Below, one piece after another: positions 16,646 through 25,427 of a DNA stretch of 64,000 bases. The translations under genes were made by a program, and so were the position numbers. Under the pieces are notes generated by a model that did not search any database, was not told the DNA's origin, and saw only the letters and a list, made by a program, of their open reading frames with translations. Every line of letters begins with the position of its first letter. Position 1 is the stretch's first letter. The stretch spans positions 1-64,000 of the forward strand of contig JAEYOQ010000047.1 of the NCBI GenBank assembly GCA_023411555.1, written 5' to 3'. Origin of the DNA: Bacillota bacterium. GTDB taxonomy: Bacteria; Bacillota; Clostridia; Lachnospirales; Lachnospiraceae.

Positions 16646-18790
16646 ATGTCACTTATACATGTACTTGATGAGGCAACCATTAATCAAATAGCAGCAGGAG
16701 AGGTAGTAGAGCGCCCCAGTGCCGTAGTGAAGGAGCTTATTGAAAATGCAATGGATGCCGGTGCTACTGCCATTACCGCAGAGATAAAGGAAGGCGGGCT
16801 TTCCTTTATTCGAATTACCGATAACGGTGGAGGAATTGCCAAGGAAGATATTCCTTTGGCTTTTCTTCGTCATGCCACCAGTAAAATTCGTACTGCAGAG
16901 GACTTACTCAGTGTTACCAGCTTGGGCTTTCGAGGTGAGGCCTTATCCAGTATCGCTTCTGTTGCACAGGTCGAGCTGATCACTAAGACGCCGACCGCTT
17001 TGAACGGCTTTCGTTATGTAATCGAGGGCGGCAGTGAGAAAGCCTTGGAGGAAATCGGTTGTCCCGGAGGAACGACTATCATTGTCCGCAATCTTTTTTA
17101 TAATACACCGGCAAGGCGGAAGTTCTTAAAATCTGCCACAACAGAGGGCAGCTATATTAGTGATTTAATGGAACGGTTGATGGTATCCCATCCGAACGTT
17201 TCCTTCAAATTTATTATGAATAATCAGGTAAAGCTGCAATCCTCCGGTAATAATAATACGAAGGATATTCTTTATCAGGTCTATGGCAGGGACATTACCC
17301 GAGAGCTGTTGCCGCTAGACCATCAATCAGAAGGCTTTTCCGTAACCGGGTATATCGGTAAGCCCACGATAACAAGAGGTAATCGAAATTTTGAAAATTA
17401 TTTTATTAACGGACGTTATATTAAGAGTAGTGTAATCACAAAAGCAATCGAAGAGGCCTACAAGCCTTACCTGATGCAGCATAAATACCCCTTTACTTCG
17501 ATTTATTTTCAGATTGACCCGGAACAGATCGATGTCAATGTACATCCACAGAAGCTAGAGGTTCGCTTAAAGAACGGAGATGAGATCTATCAGCAGACCT
17601 ATCGCTTACTTAAGGAGGCACTTTCTGGTAAGGAGCTGATTCCCAGGGTATCTCTGGTACAGGAGGAGATAAAGAAGGAAGAGCTCCCTCGAATACCTGA
17701 GCCCTTTGAACAAAATCGCCGCAATGAATTTCTAAAGCAAGCAGGAGCTCCTGTAAATAAGCAGGATTCAGGTATTACTCAGACCAAGCCCTTGCATGTC
17801 ACCTACGGGAATGGAGCAAATCCGCAGATTAGTCGAGACGGAGCGAATAAAGTAGCTGAGAGCAAAGGTGACTTTCATTCTGCTTCATCCTTGAGGATAG
17901 ATGAGTTAAAGACAGACCATCAAAAGGTTGACCATCAAAAAGCAGTAAATCCCCAAGCTAGTCTGGAAGCCCTTCGGATATTATCCGGTACAGAGAAGGA
18001 GCTTAATTCGATTCAGCCAAAAGGGAACCCCATACCATCTGATGCAAAGCAAGAGAACGATATACCCAATGTAGCAGTAGAAAATGAAGGAAAAACCACT
18101 CCTGATAATTCCGCTGGTCAGATTGTAATCGATAAACAACTGAATTTATTTACCGACTCCGCTATACCAGAGGAGGATAAGCCTTTTCTATCGAAGCAGG
18201 CCCTGGAGGAACATCGTATTATCGGTCAGGTATTCTCTACCTATTGGCTGGTGGAATATAGAAAGGACCTCTATATCATCGATCAGCATGCCGCTCATGA
18301 GAAGGTTTTGTATGAACGTATCATGGCTGCTGCTAAAACAAAGACCAGCACCTCCCAACAGCTGATGCCACCGATTGTTTTGTCTTTAACCTTACGGGAG
18401 CAGGAGGTTCTGCATAAAAGAGAAGAAGCCTTACAGAGCCTTGGTTATGAAATTGAGCATTTTGGCGGGAATGAATATTCAGTCCGAGCAGTACCTGCCG
18501 ATTTATACGGGATCTCTGAAAAGCAGCTATTACTTGAGTTCATCGATGAGCTGGTGGAGGAAGTAGCAGGTATTGGTACTCCCAGTACGAATTCTATTCT
18601 GGAGCGTGTCGCCTCCTTATCCTGCAAGGCAGCAGTGAAGGCCAACCATGCCTTTTCCTATGAAGAGGCCACTGCCCTGATCAAGGAGCTTTTAACCCTG
18701 GAGAATCCCTATCACTGTCCTCATGGAAGACCGGTTATCATCTCCATGAGCCAATATGAATTAGAGCGCAAATTCAAGCGAATAGTATGA
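16646..18790 (+). CDS. mutL: DNA mismatch repair endonuclease MutL
   Basis: A 714-residue protein starting at the ATG at 16646 behind AGGAGGTG; the GTG at 16640 is part of the ribosome site. GHKL ATPase motifs are NAMDAGAT, DNGGGI and GFRGEALSSI. The C-terminal domain carries the endonuclease signature DQHAAHEKVLYERI (DQHAx2Ex4E), SCKAAVKA and YHCPHGRP. It should therefore be a nicking MutL, as expected in a bacterium without MutH. The linker between about residues 370 and 520 is poorly conserved and hydrophilic. It is co-transcribed with mutS. Confidence 0.97.
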   Translation: MSLIHVLDEATINQIAAGEVVERPSAVVKELIENAMDAGATAITAEIKEGGLSFIRITDNGGGIAKEDIPLAFLRHATSKIRTAEDLLSVTSLGFRGEALSSIASVAQVELITKTPTALNGFRYVIEGGSEKALEEIGCPGGTTIIVRNLFYNTPARRKFLKSATTEGSYISDLMERLMVSHPNVSFKFIMNNQVKLQSSGNNNTKDILYQVYGRDITRELLPLDHQSEGFSVTGYIGKPTITRGNRNFENYFINGRYIKSSVITKAIEEAYKPYLMQHKYPFTSIYFQIDPEQIDVNVHPQKLEVRLKNGDEIYQQTYRLLKEALSGKELIPRVSLVQEEIKKEELPRIPEPFEQNRRNEFLKQAGAPVNKQDSGITQTKPLHVTYGNGANPQISRDGANKVAESKGDFHSASSLRIDELKTDHQKVDHQKAVNPQASLEALRILSGTEKELNSIQPKGNPIPSDAKQENDIPNVAVENEGKTTPDNSAGQIVIDKQLNLFTDSAIPEEDKPFLSKQALEEHRIIGQVFSTYWLVEYRKDLYIIDQHAAHEKVLYERIMAAAKTKTSTSQQLMPPIVLSLTLREQEVLHKREEALQSLGYEIEHFGGNEYSVRAVPADLYGISEKQLLLEFIDELVEEVAGIGTPSTNSILERVASLSCKAAVKANHAFSYEEATALIKELLTLENPYHCPHGRPVIISMSQYELERKFKRIV

Positions 18791-18850
18791 ATTATGAAAA
18801 GCATAATTCATACCTCCAAGTTTGTGCCTGCGTAATCCTCGGCACAAACT
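18786..18850 (+). repeat. Two hairpins at the mutL 3' end
   Basis: TATGAATTATG (18786-18796) pairs perfectly with CATAATTCATA (18802-18812) and includes the mutL stop codon. AGTTTGTGCC (18819-18828) pairs with GGCACAAACT (18841-18850). Neither has a T-run, so they resemble mRNA-stabilising or repeat-derived structures rather than terminators. Confidence 0.6.
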
Positions 18851-18877
18851 AACACAAAGAGGAGAATGGTTTGATTT

Positions 18878-19095
18878 AGGGGCTGTTGCATAATATATGT
18901 TTTTAATGTAGGAAAGAACAACATGCATCCCTCACACACAGATTGCCTGACATCTTATTGTTTTGTATGCCATCATCAAACATTTATATATTTGCTTCTG
19001 TCATACAAAATCAATAATCTGTCCGTCAAACAGTGCATTATGGGATACATGTTATCCTTTACTACACCCTTAGCTTATTACATGCAACAACCCCT
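18878..19095. mobile_element. MITE-like palindromic element, 218 bp, non-coding
   Basis: The terminal inverted repeats are AGGGGCTGTTGCAT (18878-18891) and ATGCAACAACCCCT (19082-19095), matching at 13 of 14 positions. An inner pair, TTTTGTATG (18961-18969) and CATACAAAA (19002-19010), is centred on the same midpoint. The whole element can thus fold as one long imperfect hairpin. GGGGCTGTTGCA-type ends occur in several insertion-sequence families. No transposase is present and no target duplication is visible directly at the ends. The segment is bracketed by near-identical 19-base direct repeats starting GGCACAAACTAA (18841 and 19143; 17 of 19 match). The 71-codon ORF inside has no coding character. 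Confidence 0.6.
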
Positions 19096-19221
19096 CTCGG
19101 AAGGGCTGTGTTCTTCTAGGTTGTGGCTACAACAATGAAGCAGGCACAAACTAATTCAAAGGCTTGGTATGATTGGATTTAAAAAAAGATTACTTACCTG
19201 ATTTTAATTTTGGAGGCTATG

Positions 19222-20166
19222 ATGAACAAAAAACCATTGATTATTCTTACCGGACCTACCTCGGTCGGAAAGACAGCTCTCTCGATTGCCTTAGCAAAGG
19301 AGGTTGGTGGGGAGATTATCTCTGCCGACTCCATGCAGGTCTATAGATATATGGATATTGGTACAGCCAAGATTACTGAGCCTGAGATGCAAGGGATACC
19401 TCATTATCTTATTGACGAGCTGGAGCCAGACGAGGAATTTAATGTTGTCCGTTTTCAGCAATTAACAAAGCAATATATGCAGAAAATATATGATAACAAT
19501 AAGATACCCATCTTAGTCGGTGGTACCGGGTTCTATATTCAGGCGGTATTGTATGATATTGATTTTACGAAGAATGATACAGATACCTCTTACCGCAAGG
19601 AATTAGAACAACTATTAGACTCCAAGGGAGCGGATTATCTTCATCAGCTCCTTACAGAGATTGATCCGGATAGTGCCAAGGCCATTCATCCCAATAACAG
19701 CAAAAGAATTATTCGCGCATTGGAGTTTGCCAAGCTGACTGGCAGTAAAATCTCTGAACATAACGAAGAGCAGAAGGGAAAGGTGTCACCTTATAATTTC
19801 TGTTATTTTGTACTGAATAAAGACCGAGCAAAGCTCTATGAGACAATTAATCATCGTGTAGACATGATGCTTGAGCAGGGGCTTCTCGATGAGGTGAAAG
19901 GATTATATGCCCAGGGCTATAATAGAAGTCTTGTCAGTATGCAAGGCTTAGGCTACAAGGAAATCCTGGCATATCTGGAGGGCGAGATCACCTTAGAGGA
20001 TGCGATAGAGATATTAAAGCGTGATACCCGCCATTTTGCCAAGAGACAGCTAACCTGGTTCAAGAGAGAAAGGGATGTTATCTGGGTAGACAAGGATAAC
20101 TTCGCTAGTGAAACTGATGTTCTAACTTATCTCTTAACAATATTGAAGGAAAGACAGGTCATATAA
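19222..20166 (+). CDS. miaA: tRNA dimethylallyltransferase MiaA
   Basis: A 314-residue enzyme that adds a dimethylallyl group to A37 of tRNAs reading UNN codons. The P-loop GPTSVGKTAL is near residue 10. Other signatures are ISADSMQVYRYMDIGTAK, the GGTGFYIQAVL block and the LGYKEILAYL region. The ribosome site GGAGG (19212-19216) is five bases from the ATG at 19222 and only two from the ATG at 19219, so I start at 19222. It follows mutL across the MITE-like element; a mutL-miaA order is common in Firmicutes. Confidence 0.96.
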   Translation: MNKKPLIILTGPTSVGKTALSIALAKEVGGEIISADSMQVYRYMDIGTAKITEPEMQGIPHYLIDELEPDEEFNVVRFQQLTKQYMQKIYDNNKIPILVGGTGFYIQAVLYDIDFTKNDTDTSYRKELEQLLDSKGADYLHQLLTEIDPDSAKAIHPNNSKRIIRALEFAKLTGSKISEHNEEQKGKVSPYNFCYFVLNKDRAKLYETINHRVDMMLEQGLLDEVKGLYAQGYNRSLVSMQGLGYKEILAYLEGEITLEDAIEILKRDTRHFAKRQLTWFKRERDVIWVDKDNFASETDVLTYLLTILKERQVI

Positions 20167-20229
20167 GCTATTGACAATGAGGATAGCGATTCATTAACAT
20201 AGAAACATAAGAATATTATGTCAACATTG

Positions 20230-20259
20230 TTGACACATCATTCTATTTTTTGATAATAT
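20230..20259 (+). promoter_or_regulatory. Promoter candidate for the YnbB-like gene
   Basis: TTGACA at 20230-20235 with GATAAT (20252-20257, spacer 16) or TAATAT (20254-20259, spacer 18), about 50 bases before the start codon. Confidence 0.6.
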
Positions 20260-20306
20260 ATTGCCCAGTATATGGGAATACAAAGCTTACTTAGGAGGAT
20301 ATCATT

Positions 20307-21596
20307 GTGTATAACAAGGAATTACGAAAAGCCTATCAGGATCTTGGGATTGCCCCTAAGGTGCTAGATTATTGCTTAGATATAGAAGAAAAGCTTTCCG
20401 AGCGTTTTGCGGAAATTGATCGGGTCGCAGAATTTAATCAGATGAAGGTCCTGGCTGCTATGCAGAAGAATCATCTTAGCGATGTTCATTTTGCTGCAAC
20501 AACCGGTTATGGCTATAACGATATGGGAAGAGATACCTTGGAGAGTGTATATGCAGAGGTTTTTCAAGCGGAGGATGCCCTTGTTAGACCGCAATTAATC
20601 AGTGGAACCCATGCTCTGACGGTTGCTTTATCCGGAAATCTACGACCCGGTGATGAGATTCTGTCTCCCGTTGGAAAGCCTTATGATACCCTGGAGGGTG
20701 TTATTGGAATCACTGAGACCAAGGGTTCCCTAGCTGAATTCGGGATAACCTATTCTCAGGTCGAGCTTAAATCCGATGGTAGCTTCGATTGGGAGGCTAT
20801 CAAGGCGGCGATTAAGCCTAGCACAAAGCTAGCTACCATTCAACGCTCCAAAGGCTATGCCAGCCGTCCAACCTTATCGGTTGCACAGATTGGAGAATTA
20901 ATTCATTTCCTTAAGACTCAGAAGCCAGATTTAATTTGTATGGTTGATAACTGCTATGGTGAATTTGTAGAGTTGACTGAGCCGACTCAGGTGGGAGCTG
21001 ATTTATGTGTCGGTTCCCTAATTAAAAATCCTGGCGGTGGTCTTGCCCCGATTGGCGGCTATATCGTCGGTAAGCGAGAATATGTAGAGAATGCAGCCTA
21101 TCGATTAACAGCCCCCGGTCTCGGCAAGGAGGTTGGTGCCACCTTAGGTATCAATGCAGCTCTATTCCAAGGATTATTTTTAGCTCCCCAGGTAGTATCC
21201 GGAGCTCTAAAGGGCGCCATATATGCTGCCAACATCTATGAACAGCTGGGATACACCGTGCTTCCGAACGGTAGTGAAGATCGATTTGATATTATCCAGG
21301 CTGTTACTCTGGGCAGCCCGGAAGCAGTAATCGCCTTTTGTAAAGGGATACAGGCAGCAGCTCCGGTAGATAGCTATGTGGTTCCTGAGCCCTGGGCCAT
21401 GCCCGGTTATCAATGTGACGTTATAATGGCTGCCGGTGCCTTCGTTCAAGGATCTTCGATCGAACTATCTGCGGATGCACCGATCAAGCCCCCCTATACC
21501 GTCTTCTTTCAGGGAGGTCTTACCTGGTACCATGCTAAATTCGGCATCCTGATGTCAGTTCAAAAACTATTTGAAGAAGGTCTGATAAAACTATAA
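20307..21596 (+). CDS. PLP-dependent Met-gamma-lyase-like protein (YnbB / 'aluminum resistance' family)
   Basis: A 429-residue fold-type I PLP enzyme. The start is GTG at 20307 with AGGAGG at 20293-20298. The likely Schiff-base lysine is in GSLIKNPGGGLAPIGGY. The PLP-binding N-terminal half has RPQLISGTHAL and the VDNCYGEFVE aspartate region. The family is annotated as methionine gamma-lyase-like or aluminum resistance protein, but the reaction is not established. In Firmicutes it often lies downstream of miaA, as here, which suggests a housekeeping link rather than metal resistance. Confidence 0.9.
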   Translation: MYNKELRKAYQDLGIAPKVLDYCLDIEEKLSERFAEIDRVAEFNQMKVLAAMQKNHLSDVHFAATTGYGYNDMGRDTLESVYAEVFQAEDALVRPQLISGTHALTVALSGNLRPGDEILSPVGKPYDTLEGVIGITETKGSLAEFGITYSQVELKSDGSFDWEAIKAAIKPSTKLATIQRSKGYASRPTLSVAQIGELIHFLKTQKPDLICMVDNCYGEFVELTEPTQVGADLCVGSLIKNPGGGLAPIGGYIVGKREYVENAAYRLTAPGLGKEVGATLGINAALFQGLFLAPQVVSGALKGAIYAANIYEQLGYTVLPNGSEDRFDIIQAVTLGSPEAVIAFCKGIQAAAPVDSYVVPEPWAMPGYQCDVIMAAGAFVQGSSIELSADAPIKPPYTVFFQGGLTWYHAKFGILMSVQKLFEEGLIKL

Positions 21597-21744
21597 ATTA
21601 ATTGCTCAAAAGCAAACTATGGGAAAGATGATTCATTATTGCTTTTATTCAACCGCAACTGATAAAATTGAGTTTTGCGTATACAAAATAAGGTAGTTGT
21701 GGTAAAATGTTATTTGATTATGATATAAGGGGGGGCTTCTTTTT

Positions 21745-22020
21745 ATGGCAAAAACGTTTAGCAAAAACAACTGGGCTTTGTTTCTTCTACTGCTGGCTGG
21801 TATCGTTGTCGGCAGCTTTTTAGGGCACTTAACGAAGGATGTAAGCTTCCTAAAATGGTTAAGTTACGGAATGAATTTTGCCATAGGTAATCCTAATAAC
21901 AGTAATATTGCCACCCTGGACCTTGGTGTTCTGGTAATACATTTTGGCTTCCGACTCAATATTAATATCGCTAGTGTAATCGGAGCTGCCGCCGCTGTTA
22001 TTATCTATAAAAGGGTCTGA
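21745..22020 (+). CDS. DUF4321 membrane protein
   Basis: A 91-residue protein with two hydrophobic segments (about residues 10-28 and 68-88) linked by a soluble loop. The N-terminal WALFLLLLAGIVVGSFLGH block is typical of DUF4321, a family of unknown function in Clostridia, usually next to radC and mreB as here. A run of Gs (AAGGGGGGGC) serves as a somewhat unusual ribosome site. Confidence 0.8.
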   Translation: MAKTFSKNNWALFLLLLAGIVVGSFLGHLTKDVSFLKWLSYGMNFAIGNPNNSNIATLDLGVLVIHFGFRLNINIASVIGAAAAVIIYKRV

Positions 22021-22085
22021 TATAACATCAAAAAATCTGATCCATATTCCCTGATTTCTTGGAGAGAGGAATGAAGGAGGATCCG

Positions 22086-22784
22086 ATGAAAGAAAGTTAT
22101 CTAACCATCAAAGAGCTACCTGTATCCGAACGTCCCTATGAAAAATGTGAGAGGTACGGAGCAGCAGCCTTATCCGATGCCGAGTTATTAGCAGTGATAC
22201 TTCGGACCGGGACAAAGCAAAAAAGAGCAATTGATTTGGCAGTGAATATTCTCAATTATTCCACTGCCTACCCTGGTTTAAAGGGCTTGAATTATTTCAC
22301 AATGAAAGAGCTCATGAAAATTAAAGGAATTGGAAGAGTCAAAGCAATAGAACTGCTTTGCCTGACAGAACTGACCAGGAGGATGGCAAAGGATTCCCTA
22401 CGGGACAGTGTGCGACTCACTACACCTCAGAGTGTTGCTGCTTATTATATGCAGGATATGCGTCATCTAACCAGGGAACAGGTTGTTTTATTACTATTTG
22501 ATTCAAAGAACAAGCTAATGAAGGATATGGTTATATCCGAAGGAACTGTAAATACTTCCATTATGCCTACAAGAGAGGTATTTGTTCATGCGCTGAAGGA
22601 AGAGGCCGTTAATATCATCTTGCTTCATAACCATCCAAGCGGAGATCCTACACCCAGTGCAGAGGATATCCGGGTAACGAAAAAGCTTACAGAAGCTGGG
22701 AATTTAATTGGAATTTCACTTATGGATCATATAATTATTGGTGATAATAGATATATCAGTTTAAAGGAACAAGGACTAATGTAA
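22086..22784 (+). CDS. radC: RadC family JAB1/MPN-domain protein
   Basis: 232 residues when started at the ATG at 22086 behind AAGGAGGA. The N-terminal helix-hairpin-helix region contains MKIKGIGRVKAIEL. The C-terminal JAB metalloprotease-like domain has HNHPSGDPTPSAEDI, the HxH...D zinc site. Despite the name, a direct repair role for RadC has been questioned, and the substrate is unknown. It precedes mreB by about 100 bases, a conserved neighbourhood. Confidence 0.93.
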   Translation: MKESYLTIKELPVSERPYEKCERYGAAALSDAELLAVILRTGTKQKRAIDLAVNILNYSTAYPGLKGLNYFTMKELMKIKGIGRVKAIELLCLTELTRRMAKDSLRDSVRLTTPQSVAAYYMQDMRHLTREQVVLLLFDSKNKLMKDMVISEGTVNTSIMPTREVFVHALKEEAVNIILLHNHPSGDPTPSAEDIRVTKKLTEAGNLIGISLMDHIIIGDNRYISLKEQGLM

Positions 22785-22883
22785 GCTGCGTAAAGGGAAC
22801 ATTCTATGGGCAGCAATTTTAGTTCTTCTTCGAGACAGAGGATGAATTTTGACAACATAAGTTCGTATAGGAGGTTACAAAGT

Positions 22884-23906
22884 ATGGCATCGAAAACCTT
22901 TGGTATTGATTTTGGTACCAGTACAATAAAAATATATAAAAAAGGACAGGGAATTGTCCTTGATGAACGTAATATTATCGCAATATCAAATCGTAAGCAA
23001 GTAATCGCTTCCGGCAATGATGCCTTTGAGATGTATGAAAAGGCGCCTGCTAATATTGAGGTCAGCTATCCTGTCCGAAACGGAGTAATCGCAGATGTTG
23101 CTAATATGCTTTCATTACTGAATCATTTCATGCATCGTATCGGAGGAGCAAAGCGCATCGGAGCTGCAGATTATATCGTTGCAACTCCAACCGATATCAC
23201 CGAGGTAGAACGCCGTTCCTTCTATGATTTGATTGCCAGCTCCAATCTCAAGGTTGGTAAGATTAAGATTGTAGAAAAACCCATAGCGGATGCTGTTGGA
23301 GCCGGTCTTGATATTATGAGCGCACGCGGTGTTATGATTGTTGACATAGGAGCCGATACCACAGAGGTATCTATACTTTCCTTAGGCGGTATTGTACTTA
23401 GTAAAATAATTCCGGTCGGCGGGAATCGTCTTGATGATGCCATTAAGAGTATGGTTAAAAGAAAATATAATCTATATATTGGTGATAAGACCGCTGAGAA
23501 TATCAAAAAGAAACTTGCTTGTGCTTTGACTACGGTTGAAGCCTCTGTAAAGGTCTATGGTCGTGATGTAGTAACCGGACTCCCCACAGAAATGGATGTC
23601 AGCTCCACAGATGTATATGATGCGATTTCTGAGTACATGTTTGCTATTATTGATGCCATTAAGATCATTCTGGAACGTACTCCGCCGGAGATCTCCTCCG
23701 ACATTATTGACAGTGGTATCTATATCACAGGCGGGTCTGCCAAAATATTCGCTTTAGATCAGCTGATGCACCGGGAAACAGAGCTAAAGATTAATATTTG
23801 TCCGGATTCCGCTAATACAGTTGTCAATGGCCTCGGTAGAATTATGGAGGATCATAAGCTTGCCTCCCTGGCAGATGTATTAAAGCCTAAGACATTTGTA
23901 AATTAA
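22884..23906 (+). CDS. mreB: Rod-shape determining actin homolog MreB/Mbl
   Basis: 340 residues from the ATG at 22884, which has AGGAGG at 22869-22874; upstream in-frame starts add sequence not found in MreB. The actin-type phosphate 1 motif is FGIDFGTSTIKIY, the connect/phosphate 2 motif VMIVDIGADTTEVSIL, and the adenosine motif YITGGSAKI. It organises the elongasome with MreC, MreD, RodA and PBP2, all encoded just downstream. The phosphate 1 loop reads TSTIKIY rather than the common TANTLVY, so an Mbl/MreBH-type paralog is possible. Confidence 0.94.
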   Translation: MASKTFGIDFGTSTIKIYKKGQGIVLDERNIIAISNRKQVIASGNDAFEMYEKAPANIEVSYPVRNGVIADVANMLSLLNHFMHRIGGAKRIGAADYIVATPTDITEVERRSFYDLIASSNLKVGKIKIVEKPIADAVGAGLDIMSARGVMIVDIGADTTEVSILSLGGIVLSKIIPVGGNRLDDAIKSMVKRKYNLYIGDKTAENIKKKLACALTTVEASVKVYGRDVVTGLPTEMDVSSTDVYDAISEYMFAIIDAIKIILERTPPEISSDIIDSGIYITGGSAKIFALDQLMHRETELKINICPDSANTVVNGLGRIMEDHKLASLADVLKPKTFVN

Positions 23907-23957
23907 GGTAATACCCGTTAGAATTATCGTAATACTATGAATATGATATAGAATTTG

Positions 23958-23987
23958 TTCTGCGTCAAAATGATACCTGACGCAGAA
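23958..23987 (+). other. mreB-mreC intercistronic hairpin
   Basis: TTCTGCGTCA (23958-23967) and TGACGCAGAA (23978-23987) form a perfect 10-bp stem with a 10-base loop, 27 bases ahead of the mreC start. No T-run follows. Confidence 0.65.
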
Positions 23988-24014
23988 AGCATATTGGATA
24001 AATGGAGATATGGA

Positions 24015-24896
24015 ATGAGACGAAGGACTAAAATTAATATTAATCCAAAACATGTTCTCATCGCATTAGTCATCTTTTGTGTCGGTTTAATATTTATTTC
24101 CTATCGCTTTGGTGAAAAGCTATCACCGGTTAAGAATGCAGTAGGAGTAGTAGTAACCCCGATGCAGGTTGGTATTAATACGATTGGAACCTATATATCA
24201 GACAAGCTTGATACCTTTAAGAGTATCAATGAACTTTTGGATGAGAATGATAAACTGAAGGAGCAAGTAAGTATACTTTCCTATGAGAATAAGCTTTTAC
24301 TTCAGGATAAATATGAACTGGACGGACTTCGTGAGCTCTATGAGCTGGATCAAAAGTATCTGGATTATCCGAAGATTGCCGCCCGTGTCATTGGTAAGGA
24401 TTCGAACAATTGGTATAATGTTTTCACAATTGATAAAGGTGCCCGTGACGGCATTAAGAAGGATATGAATGTTCTGGCCGGTAACGGACTGGCCGGAATT
24501 ATAATTGAGGTCGAATATAATTATTCCAAGGTCAGGTCTATCATTGATGATAATAGCAGTGTCAGTGGAATGTTTTTGAAAACCTCTGATACCTGTAATG
24601 TTGTGGGTGACCTAAGACTAATGGATTCAGGCAAAATATTGGTCGAGCAGATCAGTAAGGATGCTCAAATAACCGATGGTGATGAGATAGTAACCTCACA
24701 TATCAGTTCGAAATTCCTTCAGGGTATTTTAATCGGATATGTCAGTGATATTCAATTGGATGCCAGTAACATGACAAAGACGGCATATGTAACTCCGGTG
24801 GTTGATTTTGATCGTTTAGAAGAGGTATTAATCATCACCGAGCTGAAAGAACCTATGATAACGATTGAGGAAGCAGCTAAAACCACTAGTAATTAA
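24015..24896 (+). CDS. mreC: Rod-shape determining protein MreC
   Basis: About 293 residues from the ATG at 24015 (GGAG at 24004-24007). A basic N-terminus (RRRTKININPK) precedes one membrane helix (residues 14-33). A coiled coil follows (SINELLDENDKLKEQVSILSYENKLLLQ split over residues 75-105), then the beta-barrel MreC core with NNWYNVFTIDKGARDGI and KDMNVLAGNGLAGI. It anchors MreB and PBP2 outside the membrane. It overlaps the mreD region closely and is read in the same operon. Confidence 0.94.
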   Translation: MRRRTKININPKHVLIALVIFCVGLIFISYRFGEKLSPVKNAVGVVVTPMQVGINTIGTYISDKLDTFKSINELLDENDKLKEQVSILSYENKLLLQDKYELDGLRELYELDQKYLDYPKIAARVIGKDSNNWYNVFTIDKGARDGIKKDMNVLAGNGLAGIIIEVEYNYSKVRSIIDDNSSVSGMFLKTSDTCNVVGDLRLMDSGKILVEQISKDAQITDGDEIVTSHISSKFLQGILIGYVSDIQLDASNMTKTAYVTPVVDFDRLEEVLIITELKEPMITIEEAAKTTSN

Positions 24897-24915
24897 GCAT
24901 CTGGGGAGAATAAAC

Positions 24916-25425
24916 ATGAAAAGGTTGATTGTTTATACACTTGAAATCATAATATTGTTTGTCATTCAAAGCGCTACCTTTCATTATTTTCAGCTGGCTA
25001 ATATTATGCCCAATTTGCTGTTGATTTTAGTGGTTTCTATTGCCTATATGCGCGGTCGGCTATCCGGTATGATGGTTGGATTCTTTAGCGGTCTTATGGT
25101 TGACTTGATATACGGTACTCATATTATTGGTCTGTATGCTTTATTATATCTTGTAATTGGTTATCTGATGGGCTATACTAATCGGATTTATTCCAACGAT
25201 GACTACACTCTGCCGATCGTATTTGTCGGAATCGGTGATTTTATATATGGTTTTTTGTACTATATATTTGAATTTTTATTACGTGGCCGCTTAAACTTCC
25301 TGTATTATCTCAGAAGATTCATTTTACCTGAGATAATTTATACCATAGCAGTCTCGGTACTACTATATAAGCTGTTACATATGATTAATAATCGTCTGGA
25401 ACGTAAGCCAGAGGAGGAGGGATAA
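24916..25425 (+). CDS. mreD: Rod-shape determining membrane protein MreD
   Basis: About 169 residues, started at the ATG at 24916 (GGGGAG upstream). It is strongly hydrophobic with five to six membrane segments and the family feature PNLLLILVVSIAYMRGRLSGMMVGFFSGL, here seen as PNLLLILVV at residues 30-38 and the GFFSGLMVDLIYG region. It is the integral membrane partner of MreC. Its stop is two bases before the PBP2 start. Confidence 0.9.
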   Translation: MKRLIVYTLEIIILFVIQSATFHYFQLANIMPNLLLILVVSIAYMRGRLSGMMVGFFSGLMVDLIYGTHIIGLYALLYLVIGYLMGYTNRIYSNDDYTLPIVFVGIGDFIYGFLYYIFEFLLRGRLNFLYYLRRFILPEIIYTIAVSVLLYKLLHMINNRLERKPEEEG

Positions 25426-25427
25426 GA

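Noticed and set aside
18923..19138. 71-codon ORF between mutL and miaA
   Set aside because: It lies in and across the palindromic MITE-like element, has no ribosome site and shows no family-like sequence.
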